From NCBI GenBank assembly GCA_030844895.1, contig CM061227.1:114931603-114995602 (forward strand): 64,000 nucleotides of DNA, given 5' to 3'. Positions within the stretch are counted from its first letter, which is position 1; every line of letters starts with the position of its first letter. The translations under genes were made by a program, and so were the position numbers. This DNA comes from Ambrosia x helenae (lineage: Eukaryota > Streptophyta > Magnoliopsida > Asterales > Asteraceae). Under the pieces are notes generated by a model. It was given only the letters and a program-made list of their open reading frames with translations, did no database searches and was not told the DNA's origin. This document shows positions 23,878 to 35,382 of this stretch, piece by piece.

Positions 23878-24467
23878 GGGGCACGATGGTAAAATCATTG
23901 TGTCATTAAAGTTTCACCCCGTTTTTAAAATGGCCATAACTTTTTCATATGATATTATTTTATTAAAAAAAACTATACCATAAAAAAAGCTTTTCATTCT
24001 CTTTCATTTGCATACCATATTACCATACTTTAAAAAAAATTGTTGGGTTGATAACTTGCATTTTATTGATGGTATACTTGCGTTTTATAAACGCAAGTTA
24101 TACCTGATAAAACGACTTGATGAAACGCAAGTTATAAATGATAAAACGCAAATTATACATGATAAAACGTAAGTTATATCTGATAAAAAGAAGCAAGTTA
24201 TATATGATTAAACACAAGTTATATCTGATAAAACGCAAGTTATACCTCATAAAACGATGTTAATTATATATGACAAAAAAACGCAAGTTATCAACCCAAC
24301 AATTTTTTTAAAAAAAAAATATCAATAGGGTATGCAAATGAAAAATGATAAAAAGCTTATTTTTATGGTATATTTATTTTAAAAAATAATGTCGTATGAA
24401 AAAGTTATAGACGTTTAAAAAATGGGGGTGAAACTCAACAATTGTGGGTTATACCTATTTTGCCCTC
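23878..24467. mobile_element. Foldback element with internal minisatellite
   Basis: Arms of about 180 bp are inverted repeats: GGGCACGATGGTAAAATC, TTTGCATACC and TTGTTGGGTTGATAACTTGC on the left match the complement of the right arm ending near 24467. Between the arms, 24062-24300 is a tandem array of roughly nine imperfect copies of AAACGCAAGTTATAnnTGAT. No coding sequence. Outer boundaries are approximate and no duplication was established. Confidence 0.65.
24062..24300. repeat. Tandem array of AAACGCAAGTTATA units
   Basis: About nine imperfect units of 22-28 bp, fully inside the loop of the foldback element. The first unit is itself palindromic (CTTGCGTTTTATAAACGCAAG region). Confidence 0.75.
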
Positions 24468-24510
24468 CTCCTTTTATTTTAGAAACTCAACGTATACTTT
24501 TCTCATTTTA

Positions 24511-25414
24511 GGGTATGTTTGGCAAAAATAAGCTGGTAGTTGTAACTTTTTAAATATATTTTGGTGTTTGACAGAGTAACTAGAGCTTTTAATAAAGAGG
24601 CAATTACATATATCACACTCCAAACTTCATAAATTACATATATAACCAAGTCAAAATTTTGTTTACATATTTTCCCTTCTCAAAAACTAAAAATATCAAA
24701 TATACTCATTCTATTATTAAGCACCTCATATCATTACATGTTATGATAAATGTAATGATATGAGGGCTTAGTAATGATTATGTTAGAGTGATAAAACCCG
24801 TTACCGTGAAATCAAGTTGTAAGATGCATGGAAACATTTTGCATATTACATGTTTTTTGTGTTTATAACTTACTAAGTTACAAAGATCGTATGGGATATA
24901 AGTTGTAGGATGCAAGGAATGTGTTGTATAACTTGTCGTGAATATAGTTTAGTCAAAGAATTGGGGTAAAATAGTTATTTTCTAATGTATTTTTAATAGA
25001 ATAGGTATATATGTAATTTACGAAGTTTTGTAGGGGGTATATGTAATTTAAATTTTGGGTTGGGTATATATGTAATTATAGTTGAAAATAGGGGATATAT
25101 GTAATTAATCCTTTAATAAAATATATAAAATGACCAAAATGGGCATTAACTAAAAGCTTGTATGGATGTTTTTTTTATTTTTTTATAATAGAATGGGTAT
25201 TTGTGTTATTTACTCATTAAAAGCTTGTATCTAGTATGAATTTTTTCTTAAACGATAGTATTAATAGCTTTTCAATATAGAGTTTTTTCTCATAACCTAA
25301 AAGTTTGAAGTTCCTTCAACCAAACAAGGTTTTTTATTGAGTATGAGTTTTTTCTTAAAAGATTAAAGCTTGAAGCTCCTAAAAGTTCTTAAAAGCTCTT
25401 TGCCAAACATACAC
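24511..25414. mobile_element. hAT-like MITE, GGGTATGTTTGGCA type (copy 1), interrupted
   Basis: Ends GGGTATGTTTGGCA and TGCCAAACATACAC. Subterminal AGCTTGAAGCT/AAAAGCTTG motifs repeat on both sides. A second copy lies at 25576-25904. It is interrupted by the Mutator-like MITE at 24597-25111; without that insertion it would be about 380 bp. Confidence 0.65.
24597..25111. mobile_element. Mutator-like MITE nested in the hAT-like MITE
   Basis: A 515-bp insertion with a perfect 9-bp duplication TTTAATAAA at 24588-24596 and 25112-25120, the size expected for Mutator-type transposition. Ends are related inverted repeats (GGCAATTACATATATC against the complement of GATATATGTAATTAATCC). No transposase frame. 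Confidence 0.75.
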
Positions 25415-25575
25415 TTAATCTTATCCATTAATTTATTTTGATCAAAAGCCCAAAATCCTTCTTGTTTTTTTACGCTAAATAAATATAATGTAGAAATCAT
25501 ATAATTTAGAAAGTACCAAATACATGTACAGCCGTTTGTTTCATTAGTGATGGAATTAAAATCTCCTTGCACTAT

Positions 25576-25904
25576 GGGTATATTTGGCAAAACTAGCTGA
25601 TAGCTGGAAGCTTTTTAAATATCTTTTGGTGTTTGGTAAAGTAGCTGGAGTTTTTATAAAAATGTATAAAATGACCAAAATGAGTATAATTAAAAATTTG
25701 TAAAAAAAGTTTTTATTTTATTTTCAAAATAGAATAGGTATTTATGTCATTTACTAATTAAAAGTTTGTTGCTAGTAGAGGTTTTTTCTCCTAACCTAAA
25801 AGCTTCCAGCTCTTTAACCAAACAAACCTTTTTATTAAGTATGAGTTTTTTTTTAAAAGCTTGAAGCTTCTAAAAGCTCTTAAAAACTTCTTGCCATACA
25901 TACC
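25576..25904. mobile_element. hAT-like MITE, GGGTATGTTTGGCA type (copy 2)
   Basis: Same family as 24511-25414: starts GGGTATATTTGGCA and ends TTGCCATACATACC, with the same subterminal AGCTGGAAGC/GCTTCCAGCT motifs. Uninterrupted, 329 bp. Target duplication not resolved. Confidence 0.6.
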
Positions 25905-26117
25905 TATATCTTTCGTTGGTAAAATGAAAATAAGAAAATGTTTTCAAACTCTAGATGATTAGAAATCTATATATCCGGATAGAATGACCCACCAAATACA
26001 GCTAATACAAGTTAATCTGAACACATCATGATGTCGTTCAACATAAACATAACCATTATTGATTTGATATATAACATTTCAACTTAATCACTATTTTAAG
26101 TAAATAAAACATCATGA

Positions 26118-26440
26118 ACATTCCTCATTTTTCTAAACAACCCTCAAAGAAATTGAATATACCGTATTAGAGGTGACCTTTTTAAGATCAACATGTTTGA
26201 TGGTGACGATTAGACAATACGGGCTGAGCCCCGTTCCTTTTAGGAATTGCACATGAGAAGTATGCGGATACACTCTTCAAGGCAACATTTTTCTAAACAA
26301 CTCTCAAATAAATATAAAAGATCGTGTATTGGAGGTGACCGTTTCAAGATCAATCTAGTCATGGTGAGGATTAGTCAGCCCTGGTATCTTTTATGAGCTG
26401 CACGAGGGAGACATGTGTGGGTATCCTCTTTAATTAGTTC
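26118..26440. repeat. Tandem repeat of about 155-160 bp, copies 1 and 2
   Basis: Copy 1 (from about 26130) and copy 2 (from about 26284) share TTTTTCTAAACAAC, then GAGGTGACC and AAGATCAA, then TGCAC and a terminal CTCTT. A third copy starts at about 26973, is split by the large nested insertion and resumes at 41798 (GAGGTCACTCTTTTCAAATA). Confidence 0.6.
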
Positions 26441-26443
26441 CCC

Positions 26444-26707
26444 TCATGGCCTCCTGTATCTCTTTTTTTCGAGATAACAAAATTTCGTTGTGTAGGGGGG
26501 GTCAGTAATGTCGATGTGGTGTATAACCTGGTAGGTGGCGATGTGCAATCCAAAAGGTTTGATCCAAGAGGTGTATGTTACTTTTGTGACGTCTAACGTG
26601 TGGATTTTTGTTTGAACATTGGTGACTGAGCTGGCGGGGTGAAGGGTGTGGGGTTTTATGTCTTTGCTGGAGGATTCAGGGACCTCATCTCTGTCGTCTT
26701 TGGTCAT
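26444..26707 (-). pseudogene. Ty1/copia gag N-terminal fragment
   Basis: An 87-codon minus-strand frame. After a charged, Ser-rich start it reads TKIHTLDVTKVTYTSWIKPF then HIATYQVIHHID, matching the conserved N-terminal block of copia gag proteins (consensus roughly TLDGTKVTYxSWVKLF). It loses similarity near residue 75 and stops. Upstream on the same strand a primer site (TGGTATCAGTGC) and LTR-like sequence follow. There is no protease, integrase or reverse transcriptase: a truncated relic. Confidence 0.7.
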
Positions 26708-26807
26708 AGCGGCTACATCGGAAAAAAAGAGAAGACAGGGAAGGGCTCAGATTTTTCGGCGGAAGCAGGAGTGGATCGATATTAGTCAGAACTAAAGCAC
26801 TGATACC

Positions 26808-26972
26808 ATAAAAGTGTTTATGCTTCTGAATGAATAATTACAAATGAGAGGACCCTGTATATAAGGATACAATCGTAACCCTACCACTATATGAGTAATA
26901 TAAACAGTTTCAACTAAGAATATGTACAAACTTTACACTATCATAAATGGTAAACCAATTCTTTTGGGGATT
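26808..26972 (-). mobile_element. Copia LTR remnant and primer-binding site
   Basis: Minus strand: TGGTATCAGTGC (about 26799-26810) resembles an initiator-Met tRNA primer site. It is preceded by about 100-160 bases of LTR-like sequence with a TATA-like CTTATATACAGG about 60 bases upstream. It belongs with the gag fragment at 26444-26707. The outer LTR edge is not resolved. Confidence 0.5.
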
Positions 26973-27081
26973 CGACATTTTTTTCTAAACAAACCTCCAA
27001 GAAATTCTGTAACACCCCAACCGATGGCGGAAACATCGAGGTGTCACGTAGTGACAATTGTTCAAAAGCTCATGGTACTAA

Positions 27082-29756
27082 TGTCACACCCTCAAATTTC
27101 CACCGCGGAGTTTTACCGCGAGGTGCATGACAAACCAGGACCCATAGCCATAAGTATCATGAACGACTCTAAATGCCCAAACCATTTAGTTCGTTTTTAA
27201 GAAAAAGTTTCAAAGTTTAACCAAGCAATTTAAAGTAATGCGGAAGCGTAAACAAAGTAAAACATTTGCAAAAGTCTGCGCAAGACAACGCGCCCAAAAC
27301 CAAAGTTTAAAAGTACGAAATAATAAATATCCATAACCCAAGACACGAATGATGCATGCCCTAAAACGTGCTCCGTACCTAAGGACCTGCAAAGCATGCT
27401 AAAATGTGTCAACATAAAGTCGGTGAGTTCACTATAAATGTAAGCGATGTAAATAATAACGTAGGTTCTCAAAACCCCAAAAGTCCAGTGTACAACGTTG
27501 GTCCTTCCGACCCTGTAAACAATAGCTAATTCAAATGTCAGGGGTAGCTAGCCCACTCATGATAACTAAAACCGGCGAATACCGAACTACTAATGAACAA
27601 GTTCCCATAACCGGGATAAAGATGCCTTGCATCATTGTCCATCGACAATGATTATGTTTGAAGCTAATAGTTCACATCCGTGCTCCCAGCACGATGTGAG
27701 GTTTGTTAGACCTAATAGCGCTATCAACTAATTAACCCGTTTGCCCAACCGGCAATTGATTCGGTATTTTGAAGGACTTAAAAGATGTGTTTGGTTTAGT
27801 TCATCAAGGACATATATATGAATTAGTAAAAATAGATTCACCACGTGAACCATGCACCCCAAACCCGGGATGTGTAAAAGAAAGTTGTCTCAATACAGAC
27901 TAGAATACGTTACCAATGTAGTCTCAACCCGAGACGCATGCTTTGAGAAAAAGTAGTGAAACTCACCTTATCGCGTAAGCAAAGAATCCAAACAGCAAGT
28001 ATTATATGCTACCGACACCCTAATAACAGTGTCACTACGTGAGTATAGGCGTAACATCATTACACCATATAACTCGTTTGTCCAAGGCGTTTTAAATATT
28101 CAAAAGTGTGTATGCAACGCCTAGTGATTCTACATGCAATAGTAAACCCTACGGACTCGTTGGTGAATGAGTTGGTTATAATTAGTTTCTACAGCCCGTA
28201 TGTGTCGTAAACATGTGTACTTCCGTTATATGTCAATTTTAGATCACCTAAGACCTCAAGTAATCACATAAGCACATAATACTCAATCTGTGTTTTCAGG
28301 ACAGATTGTGCGCCATCAAAACGAATTTATTTAAAATAGTAAACCAGTGAGTTATCCTCCCAAATTTTTACTGAATTATCTTTGGGATTCACTTAGTAAT
28401 ACCTATTTTTGTTTTGTCTTAATTCCAAACACAAAAATTATAAAAATTCGTACAACACAGCAGTGTTCAGAAAATTTCCACAATAGGTCAGTTTAGTAGG
28501 AAAATTCTTAAAAATTGTGTATTCATCCAAACGAGATGAATCCACTTGGAAAAGCTCTATTTTTCCAGTATTGACCTACTGTAAAAATTTCATAACCTAA
28601 CTCCTTGTAAATCTCAAGTTATGGCCATTTAAAGTTAACCCAATTTACAAATCCGAAAATCTGATATGACCCCTAATCGATTAAAATTCCAAAAACGACT
28701 CATCCTACGTCCAAAACACATGATTTTACCCATTATGAAAAGCTAAGATCAGGTGTGACCTAACCACGCCAAGAAAACCCTAAAATTATTATGTTAGAGC
28801 CGTGTTACAGCTCCTACAAGTTTGACTAACCATTCTGTCCAGATTTTAGTTTCGCCTAAATCATACTTTAATCGCCTACCGTGTGCACAAAAACTATTAT
28901 CATTCACCAATCATCAACACAAAACATTCCTAATACTTATTTTATCAGATTCTATGATTAAACATGTCAAGATCAAAGCTTTACGAATCAAAACACCAAT
29001 TACTTGCGCAACAAGTATCCTACGATGTTACTAAGCGTTTATGAGTATGTTTAATCCATTTAATCTACAAAAAGATTCATGCTTTAATGTTTTATAAATT
29101 CATTCAGACCTGGACAAACTTATTATATGATTTTTATTAATGAAAACACAAGATAAAAGCATAAGAAATCGTAAGATATACCCTTAGCTCTCTCAATCGA
29201 TCAATCGCGCGCCTTGGAGCCTCCCAATTGATGATCTTGAGCCTTAGCAGAGGTTGTTTGAGTGAAATATTCATGTGGGGCAGTAAGGGGGCGATTAGGG
29301 TTGAGTATGGGGGTTGCATGGGAGTTTAGGTTGCTTAAATATAGGTTTAAGGCGGTTTAGACCCGTCAGTGTGTTTCGAGCGGCCGCTCGGTGCCTGTGA
29401 GCGGCCGCTCACAGGTCCGGGTGGCGCGCTCGTTTCTCGTTTCGTCTCCCGACGCGTTATCCTTCGACGTTTTCATTATTTCGGACCGTAGCAAGTGTAA
29501 CCCCATGCATTAAGACCCTAATCAACCTCATGCTCCACTTTTAATGATTTCTATTAACGTGTTCGGTTTAGGTTCACATATGGTTTTCACATAAGTTTAT
29601 TTTTCACCAACGTCCGAGGTTCACTAATCATGCAATCACACGTTGACTCACAATCATGCACGTATGTCTTATCTAACTAACCCTAGTTAAGTATAATGCA
29701 AGGAAATGTAACTAGAGTTTAGTTAAAGTGAGAACCTGAATTTTCGGGGTATCACA
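27082..29756 (-). mobile_element. Solo LTR, Ty3/gypsy-like family 2
   Basis: A 2675-bp solo LTR inserted in the old LTR, with a perfect ACTAA duplication at 27077-27081 and 29757-29761. On the minus strand it reads TGTGATACCCCGAAAATTCA to GAGGGTGTGACA. A TATA-like CTATATTTAAG on the minus strand lies at about 29335-29345, roughly 410 bases from the LTR start, just downstream of two GC palindromes at 29377-29415. Unrelated in sequence to family 1. No internal region remains. Confidence 0.87.
29377..29415. promoter_or_regulatory. Two GCGGCCGC-centred palindromes in the LTR promoter
   Basis: CGAGCGGCCGCTCG at 29377-29390 and a perfect 22-bp palindrome at 29394-29415 centred on TGAGCGGCCGCTCA. 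They sit 30-80 bases upstream of the TATA-like motif on the LTR's transcribed strand, where dimeric transcription factors could bind. Function is inferred from position only. Confidence 0.55.
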
Positions 29757-31287
29757 ACTAAAGTGTAAATATTTTATTCAATGCTTCAAGTTATAATTAC
29801 ATATATCATCAAGTACAAATACTATTCCACATGTTGTCTTGATTAAGTCTTTACTAAGTCCACATGTCCTACATGACATATTTCAACAATCAACCTGAAA
29901 CATGTACGAAAATATTTTGTCAACAGAAATAATGTTGGTGAGCATACTCAGTTTGTATAATATATGTTTAAAGAAAATGATTTACAATTCATATGTCATG
30001 ATTCATTCAAGGCAAATATGGAAAACACGTAAGCACACAATACGGGTCAAAATCAAACCTCTTATGTGACAAAGATTAAAGCATTAACAATGACCTAGGA
30101 CTTCCCACACGCATAGGTACTTTCCACTAGGCGGGTTGTCAATCCAAATAGCGATATCCATTGTTAAATTCGGCTAGCTAAGTTAATGATTTTGTAATGA
30201 TTGCAAGTATACTACGTTTATGTTTAAGCACAAAGCACAAGAATTCAAAGCATAACACGAGTATGAATTGTATGTAAAACGTTTATGAATATGTGTAAGT
30301 GTAAGTTTCATAGGTGTACATGTTTCACCCCAAAAGTGTAAGAAAAACAAAAAGGGGATAAGTATACTCACATTGGTCGAGACAATGAACTTGCAAGAAC
30401 TAGAGAAGAATCATAGACTTATGCTTGCACCTAAGTGGATTAACAAAATGATTTAATATCCACTAATATTATTTTATAGTTATGGTGTTCGTGCGAAATT
30501 TGTTACTTTTGATTTATCTATTTTATTACTTTTGTAACATTAATTAACTATATGAGTTGTTGGCTCATTCATCAAGTGTCCTAAAAGAATCAAAATCAAT
30601 CTAGTAAACCGATTTTCATGATGTGGGTGTTTGATATGTCGTTTTCCAAGATCTCATGGGTTTGTTTCAAAGAATGGCTAATAAAAATTATTAGTTTTGT
30701 TCATAAAATTGAAAAGAAGTGCATGTCAAAATCAATATTGTACGTTCATATAACAAATCAAGTGTAAAACTCATTTAGATTACAAAATCAATTCGTGAAA
30801 AAGAACATATATATATATGTACGCCATATTGGCTTTATGGTTTTAAATAACCCACAAGTGCTCATCTTCTTCACTTATAATTAATTGCCTATTTGTGAAA
30901 AAATTGGTGAACACCATTTGGTTACAAAAATCATGTAGCTGATGAATAAGAAAATTTACCATGGATTATTTTGTTGTAGGAGTTACAAATCTTTTGACAT
31001 AATCCCGTATTGAAGTTTTGGTGACCTTTTGAGATCATCTAAAGTGTTGCCCATCAACGGAGATACCAAAGAGATTAGTATGGAGATATGAGGTTTTTTT
31101 TTAAAAGAAAACTTCAATAACCACGACTCGAAGAGTCCACAAAGAAAGGACCTAAGAGCGGAAAAAACCAATACATCAATCCAACGGATAATGACACCAC
31201 ACTTTCCAATCTATATCTTTATGTCTAGACCTATGACGATACAAAAAAAACGACGTAGTTTTTACAATTTCCACAATCTCTTTAGGT

Positions 31288-32247
31288 CTACGGCTTTTGT
31301 TGTTGAAGATCCGACCATAATGTCGTGTAGGTAATACCTCTCAATATCCGTTTTGACAGCTTCGAGTTTGTACAAATATCCGGCATCTTAATGAGGTCTT
31401 CTACATGGAATGCAAAGCTATGTGGGATTCTACACCAGCCTTCGATTCGGTACCATACCTCCTGCGAGAAAGAGCACCCAGTATATAAGTGAAGGGCCGT
31501 CTCCTGCACCACGTTACATAAGCTGCAGTCTTGCCGCGAGATAAAAACTCCACGCTTGATCGGCTCGGCCACTGTTGGCAGACGATTGAGCATCAGCCTC
31601 CAAACCATAATCCTACATTTAAGAGGAACCCATGTCTTCCAATGAACCATCGAACTGTTAGATCCCGCGTTGTTACCAGAAAGAAGGCTTTTAGCCGAAG
31701 CTACTGTAAAGATACCATTCTTGTGCGGTTTCCACTTCCACAAATCTATTCCTTCTCTCCTTGGAATATCATGAATATCGCTTAGAAGAAGAAAGAGTTC
31801 TGCAACCTCCTCGGCAGAAGCTGGCTGTGACCTCCACTCCCAGTTCATCGCCTTCGAGTTGTCAATCCAAATAATACGTTTCGAAACCGAAACCCATTTC
31901 TGTTTTTCTAGTCTGAAAAGATTAGGATATAGCACCCTCAAAGGGACATCCTTTAGCCATATATCACACCAAAAACTTAGAGCTTGACCGTCCCTAAGCT
32001 CTCCAACGAAGTGAGAGTTAAGCGTCAACCCGCTTGATAATTTATTTTCTCCCACTTTTACAATATGTTTCCAGCACCCAGTTAAAGCAGTATTGCAAGG
32101 GAGAAACGCCCATGGTCTAGTCGCCCCGTGACATTTCATAATAATCTTCTTCCATAATGCGTCGCTACCTTTTTTATATCTCCAAGCCCATTTTAACAAT
32201 AACGCTTCATTAACCACTTGTAAACTAGAGACGCCCAAACCTCCCAT
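31288..32247 (-). pseudogene. LINE ORF2 C-terminal part (zf-RVT region)
   Basis: A minus-strand frame of 319 codons, starting GGLGVSSLQVVNEALLLKW and containing KTWVPLKCRIMVWRLMLNRL then CSLCNVVQETALHLYTGC, the zf-RVT zinc-binding block that follows LINE reverse transcriptases. It stops at LWSDLQQQKP. The continuing element end (IVEIVKTTSFF) lies in another frame, so a frameshift lies near 31320. Its true N-terminal continuation is the frame at 40572-41269. Confidence 0.85.
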
Positions 32248-33826
32248 TGTAACACCCCAACCGATGGCGGAATCATCGAGGTGCCACGTAGTGACGATTG
32301 TTCAAAAGCACATGGTACTAAAATGTAAATATTATTGAATAAACCAGAATTGTCTTACATGATAATGGAAATTACATTGTCTAAATGAAATGTAAATATA
32401 GAAATGACTGAAATAAAATAAAGCACTAAAAGTCTCTTGCTAAAGCATTAGATCAAACTGCACCTGAAACATGTACAAAAATAGGTTTGGTCAACATAAG
32501 AAATGTTGGTGAGCATTCCTAGTTTTGATATATATAGTAAGTTAAAAAGATATACAATTCAAGTGCAAGCTACAGTGCAATTATGTAAACTATGTATCAT
32601 ACAAATGAGCGAAATCAACCCTGTGACTGTATAATGTACTGTATGAACTGTAGTGTACTCAACCAATAAATGGATGATAACTTAACACTGGCCACGGATT
32701 CTCCGATGAAAAGGGGGAGAATCAATCTAGGCGGGTTGTCAATCCAAATAGCGCTATCCAATGTTAAGGTCGGCTTGTACCATGTTAATGATTTCACTAA
32801 GTACAAATGTAATCCACATGTATTGTCTAAGCATAAAGCACGTTGTAAGCAATGCACATAGTACTAGAATTGTATTGTAAAAATGTAAACTTGTATTTGA
32901 AATTGTAATAGTGTACATGTAACACCCCAAAAATGTATAAAGGCAAAAAAAGGGGTAGGAAATACTCACAGTTCACGTAATCACTTGAATTTGAACTTGG
33001 ACAACGAAATACGAATTGAGATTACTCCCAAATGATTAACCTAAAGTAATTGATAATGTGTAAGGGAAATAACTCTAGGATACATGTATTTCTAGGGCTT
33101 CGAATTGGGGATAACGTTTATTTGTTTAATAAACAAATTGTTTATTAAATATAAGAAATTTAGTAAATAAATAAATAAAAGTCTTTTTGTAAAATTTTAA
33201 GTTGAATATAGTCACAACATAAGGTTTTAAGTATGAAAATAATTTTTATAAAATTATTTTCTTGAAAATAGAATATTTAATCTAATTATTTCAAATTGTC
33301 AAAATACGACTTTAATATCTAAAAATATTAAAATCAAAGAATTTCTGAATTAAAAATTGTATTTCAATTCTATATGAATAGAAATAATTTATGTAAAATT
33401 TTGGTACAAAAATATTGTAAAATGAATTTATTATGATTTATTTATGATTAAAACTAACCAAAATTAATTAAAAAATATAAAAAGGCCGGTTTTTCAGAAT
33501 TAAAAATTATTTCTGAAATGTTTATGAATATACAAGTTTGGGATAATTTTTGTGAGATTTAATAAAATCGTTTAGATATTTTTATGGATTTTTATAACTA
33601 TAATAGTATAAATTTGATTTAATTATTATAAATATTAAATAAATGAATTTCAGAAAAATAAAAGTTGTAAATAAAACTTTTATCTCAGATTTAATAAACA
33701 TAATTTTTTTAGAATTTATAAAATAGTTTTAATATTTAAAAACGAATTTATAAGATTTATATATATAATATATATATTATTTAGTTTGTTGTCTTTAAAA
33801 ATGAAAAAGAAGCAAAAAGGTGGCCA

Positions 33827-33905
33827 CAGCCGGGTCTCGAACTCGCGTGGGCCGGCTGAAAGGCATCAGACATAACCAACTGATCTGTTGATCAGTTGGT
33901 GATGT
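33827..33905 (-). other. tRNA-like module in the 3' LTR (minus strand)
   Basis: Minus strand: CCAACTGATCAACAGATCAG and CAGTTGGTTATG, followed by GAGTTCGAGACCCGG in the B-box position. No clear acceptor stem. The same sequence is in the 5' LTR at 39528-39606. Confidence 0.5.
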
Positions 33906-34542
33906 ATATGGTTCTGTAATATATATATACGAAAGTCTGCAGGTACCTATATCCCCAAATTCGAATGTGCCGAGCCCTAACCTTTACAATCAGCAGATGT
34001 AACGAACAATAACCCGATTAAACTTAGGGTTATTGTTGGTAAGGGGCCGATGAACAAATCCTAACAAAAATCTTAAAACTTACAATTCGTTTTTGTGATT
34101 TATGGACGGTCAACAGAAAAGTCAACTTCGAGAACAAGGATGATTAAGACGAGTTTATCAGAGAAAATTAAGGGTAAGGAGAGAGTAATTGGCGAGTTGT
34201 GAAGGCTCGCAGTTGATCAATTTATAGTGAGATGGCTTGTGATCGATTTGGAAATTGTTTGACCACGTTTTAATGTTTGACGCGTTCTTCATAAAAATGG
34301 AAACAATTGATTGTGATTGTTCGTGTGTTGACTTGGTGATGGCCGATAATCAAGTTTCAGAGTCAACCCTTGATTATTACGCGTTAAATAAGCTAATTAA
34401 TCTGGTCAAAAGAGAAGAAAAAAAAAAGAAAATAAAAAAAAAAAATCTGCTGCTGCTGCATGTAAACAGCCAAAGGAAGAAGGAAAAAGGACGCGAAAAA
34501 TAAAGGGTTAAATACATTAAGGGTTGGTATACTAACAGATCA

Positions 34543-34615
34543 GGACCATAGCTCAGTTGGTGGGACGCGTGTGTGTGTGTTTGATTGACTCGGGTTCGAA
34601 ACCCGGATGAAGCAC
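34543..34615 (+). other. tRNA-like module in the 3' LTR (plus strand)
   Basis: GGACCATAGCTCAGTTGGTG matches a tRNA 5' part with A box, and CGGGTTCGAAACCCGG forms a T-arm with B box; total about 73 bases, as in a tRNA. The 5' and 3' ends do not pair as an acceptor stem, and a GTGTGTGTGT run replaces the anticodon arm, so this is tRNA-derived rather than a working gene. Copy in the 5' LTR at 40246-40318. Confidence 0.55.
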
Positions 34616-34789
34616 AATTTTTTTTTTAACAAAGTAAAGGGGGAGGAGGATGGGCCTGGTAGATGGGCCTGACTTCTGGGCTCCGAAATAAGGTGGGCTA
34701 AAACAAGAACATGGTTATTATGTTGGGTAGTAGGTTTGGTTAAGGATGGTTTGGGTTATGGTGTGGGTTTAGTTTAAAAATGTGATCAA

Positions 34790-34847
<58 letters not shown>

Positions 34848-35382
34848 AATAAAAAGTGACGGATGTCACAGCATCCCCTACTTTTAGAAACTTCGTCCCG
34901 AAGTTAATAGTAACATAGGGTTATGGATGCTTGGGTAGAAATTAAGGTAGCAGTGGTTTGGAAAATTCGAAAGATTTGGATGAGGGATTTGATAGGTGTG
35001 AGTTAAGGATTGGATTAGGTTCGTCTCGAATAATAAAGAGAGTAAGAATCTAGTAAATCAATAAATTTCAAGTTTTAGGAATCCTAAAATAAATGTACGA
35101 GTTGGTTGATTATAAAAGACTAAATGAACTAACAAGCAAACAGAGTTTGTTCCTGGTTCGACTTCCAGTCACACTTTCAATGCATCATTAGTGTTTGTAT
35201 ACAGGGTGTACCGCAGCTAACCCACCACACCTTTGATACCTTGAAAACGTACTGGACGCCTACCCAAAAACTCTAATAGAATTTCACACTACCCTAATGT
35301 ACCTGTAAATTCATGATTACGTTCCGGACCGGAATCATCAATTTACCTTACATTAAAGTTTTGCGTCCTTCTATGACCCCAC

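Larger units (their letters stand above)
32248..34870 (-). repeat. 3' LTR of the gag-only retrotransposon
   Basis: TGTAACACC to GATGTCACA on the plus strand, 2623 bp, inverted relative to the element's sense. Contains a (TTA)n tract at about 34791-34846, a TATA-like CTATAAATT on the minus strand at about 34219-34228, and tRNA-like modules at 33827-33905 (minus) and 34543-34615 (plus). An ATG-started open stretch near 34255-34503 looks accidental. Confidence 0.9.

Noticed and set aside
24062..24300. CRISPR-like array
   Set aside because: The units are imperfect, continuous and lack unique spacers, and the setting is a plant foldback element.
34255..34503. ATG-started open stretch in the LTR, repeated at 39956
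   Set aside because: It occurs only because the LTR is duplicated. It is opposite to the element's sense and differs in its C-terminus through a homopolymer length change.
34543..34615. Possible functional tRNA gene
   Set aside because: The B box and T-arm are good, but the ends do not pair as an acceptor stem, the anticodon arm is a GT repeat, and the same sequence is part of every full-length LTR of the family.
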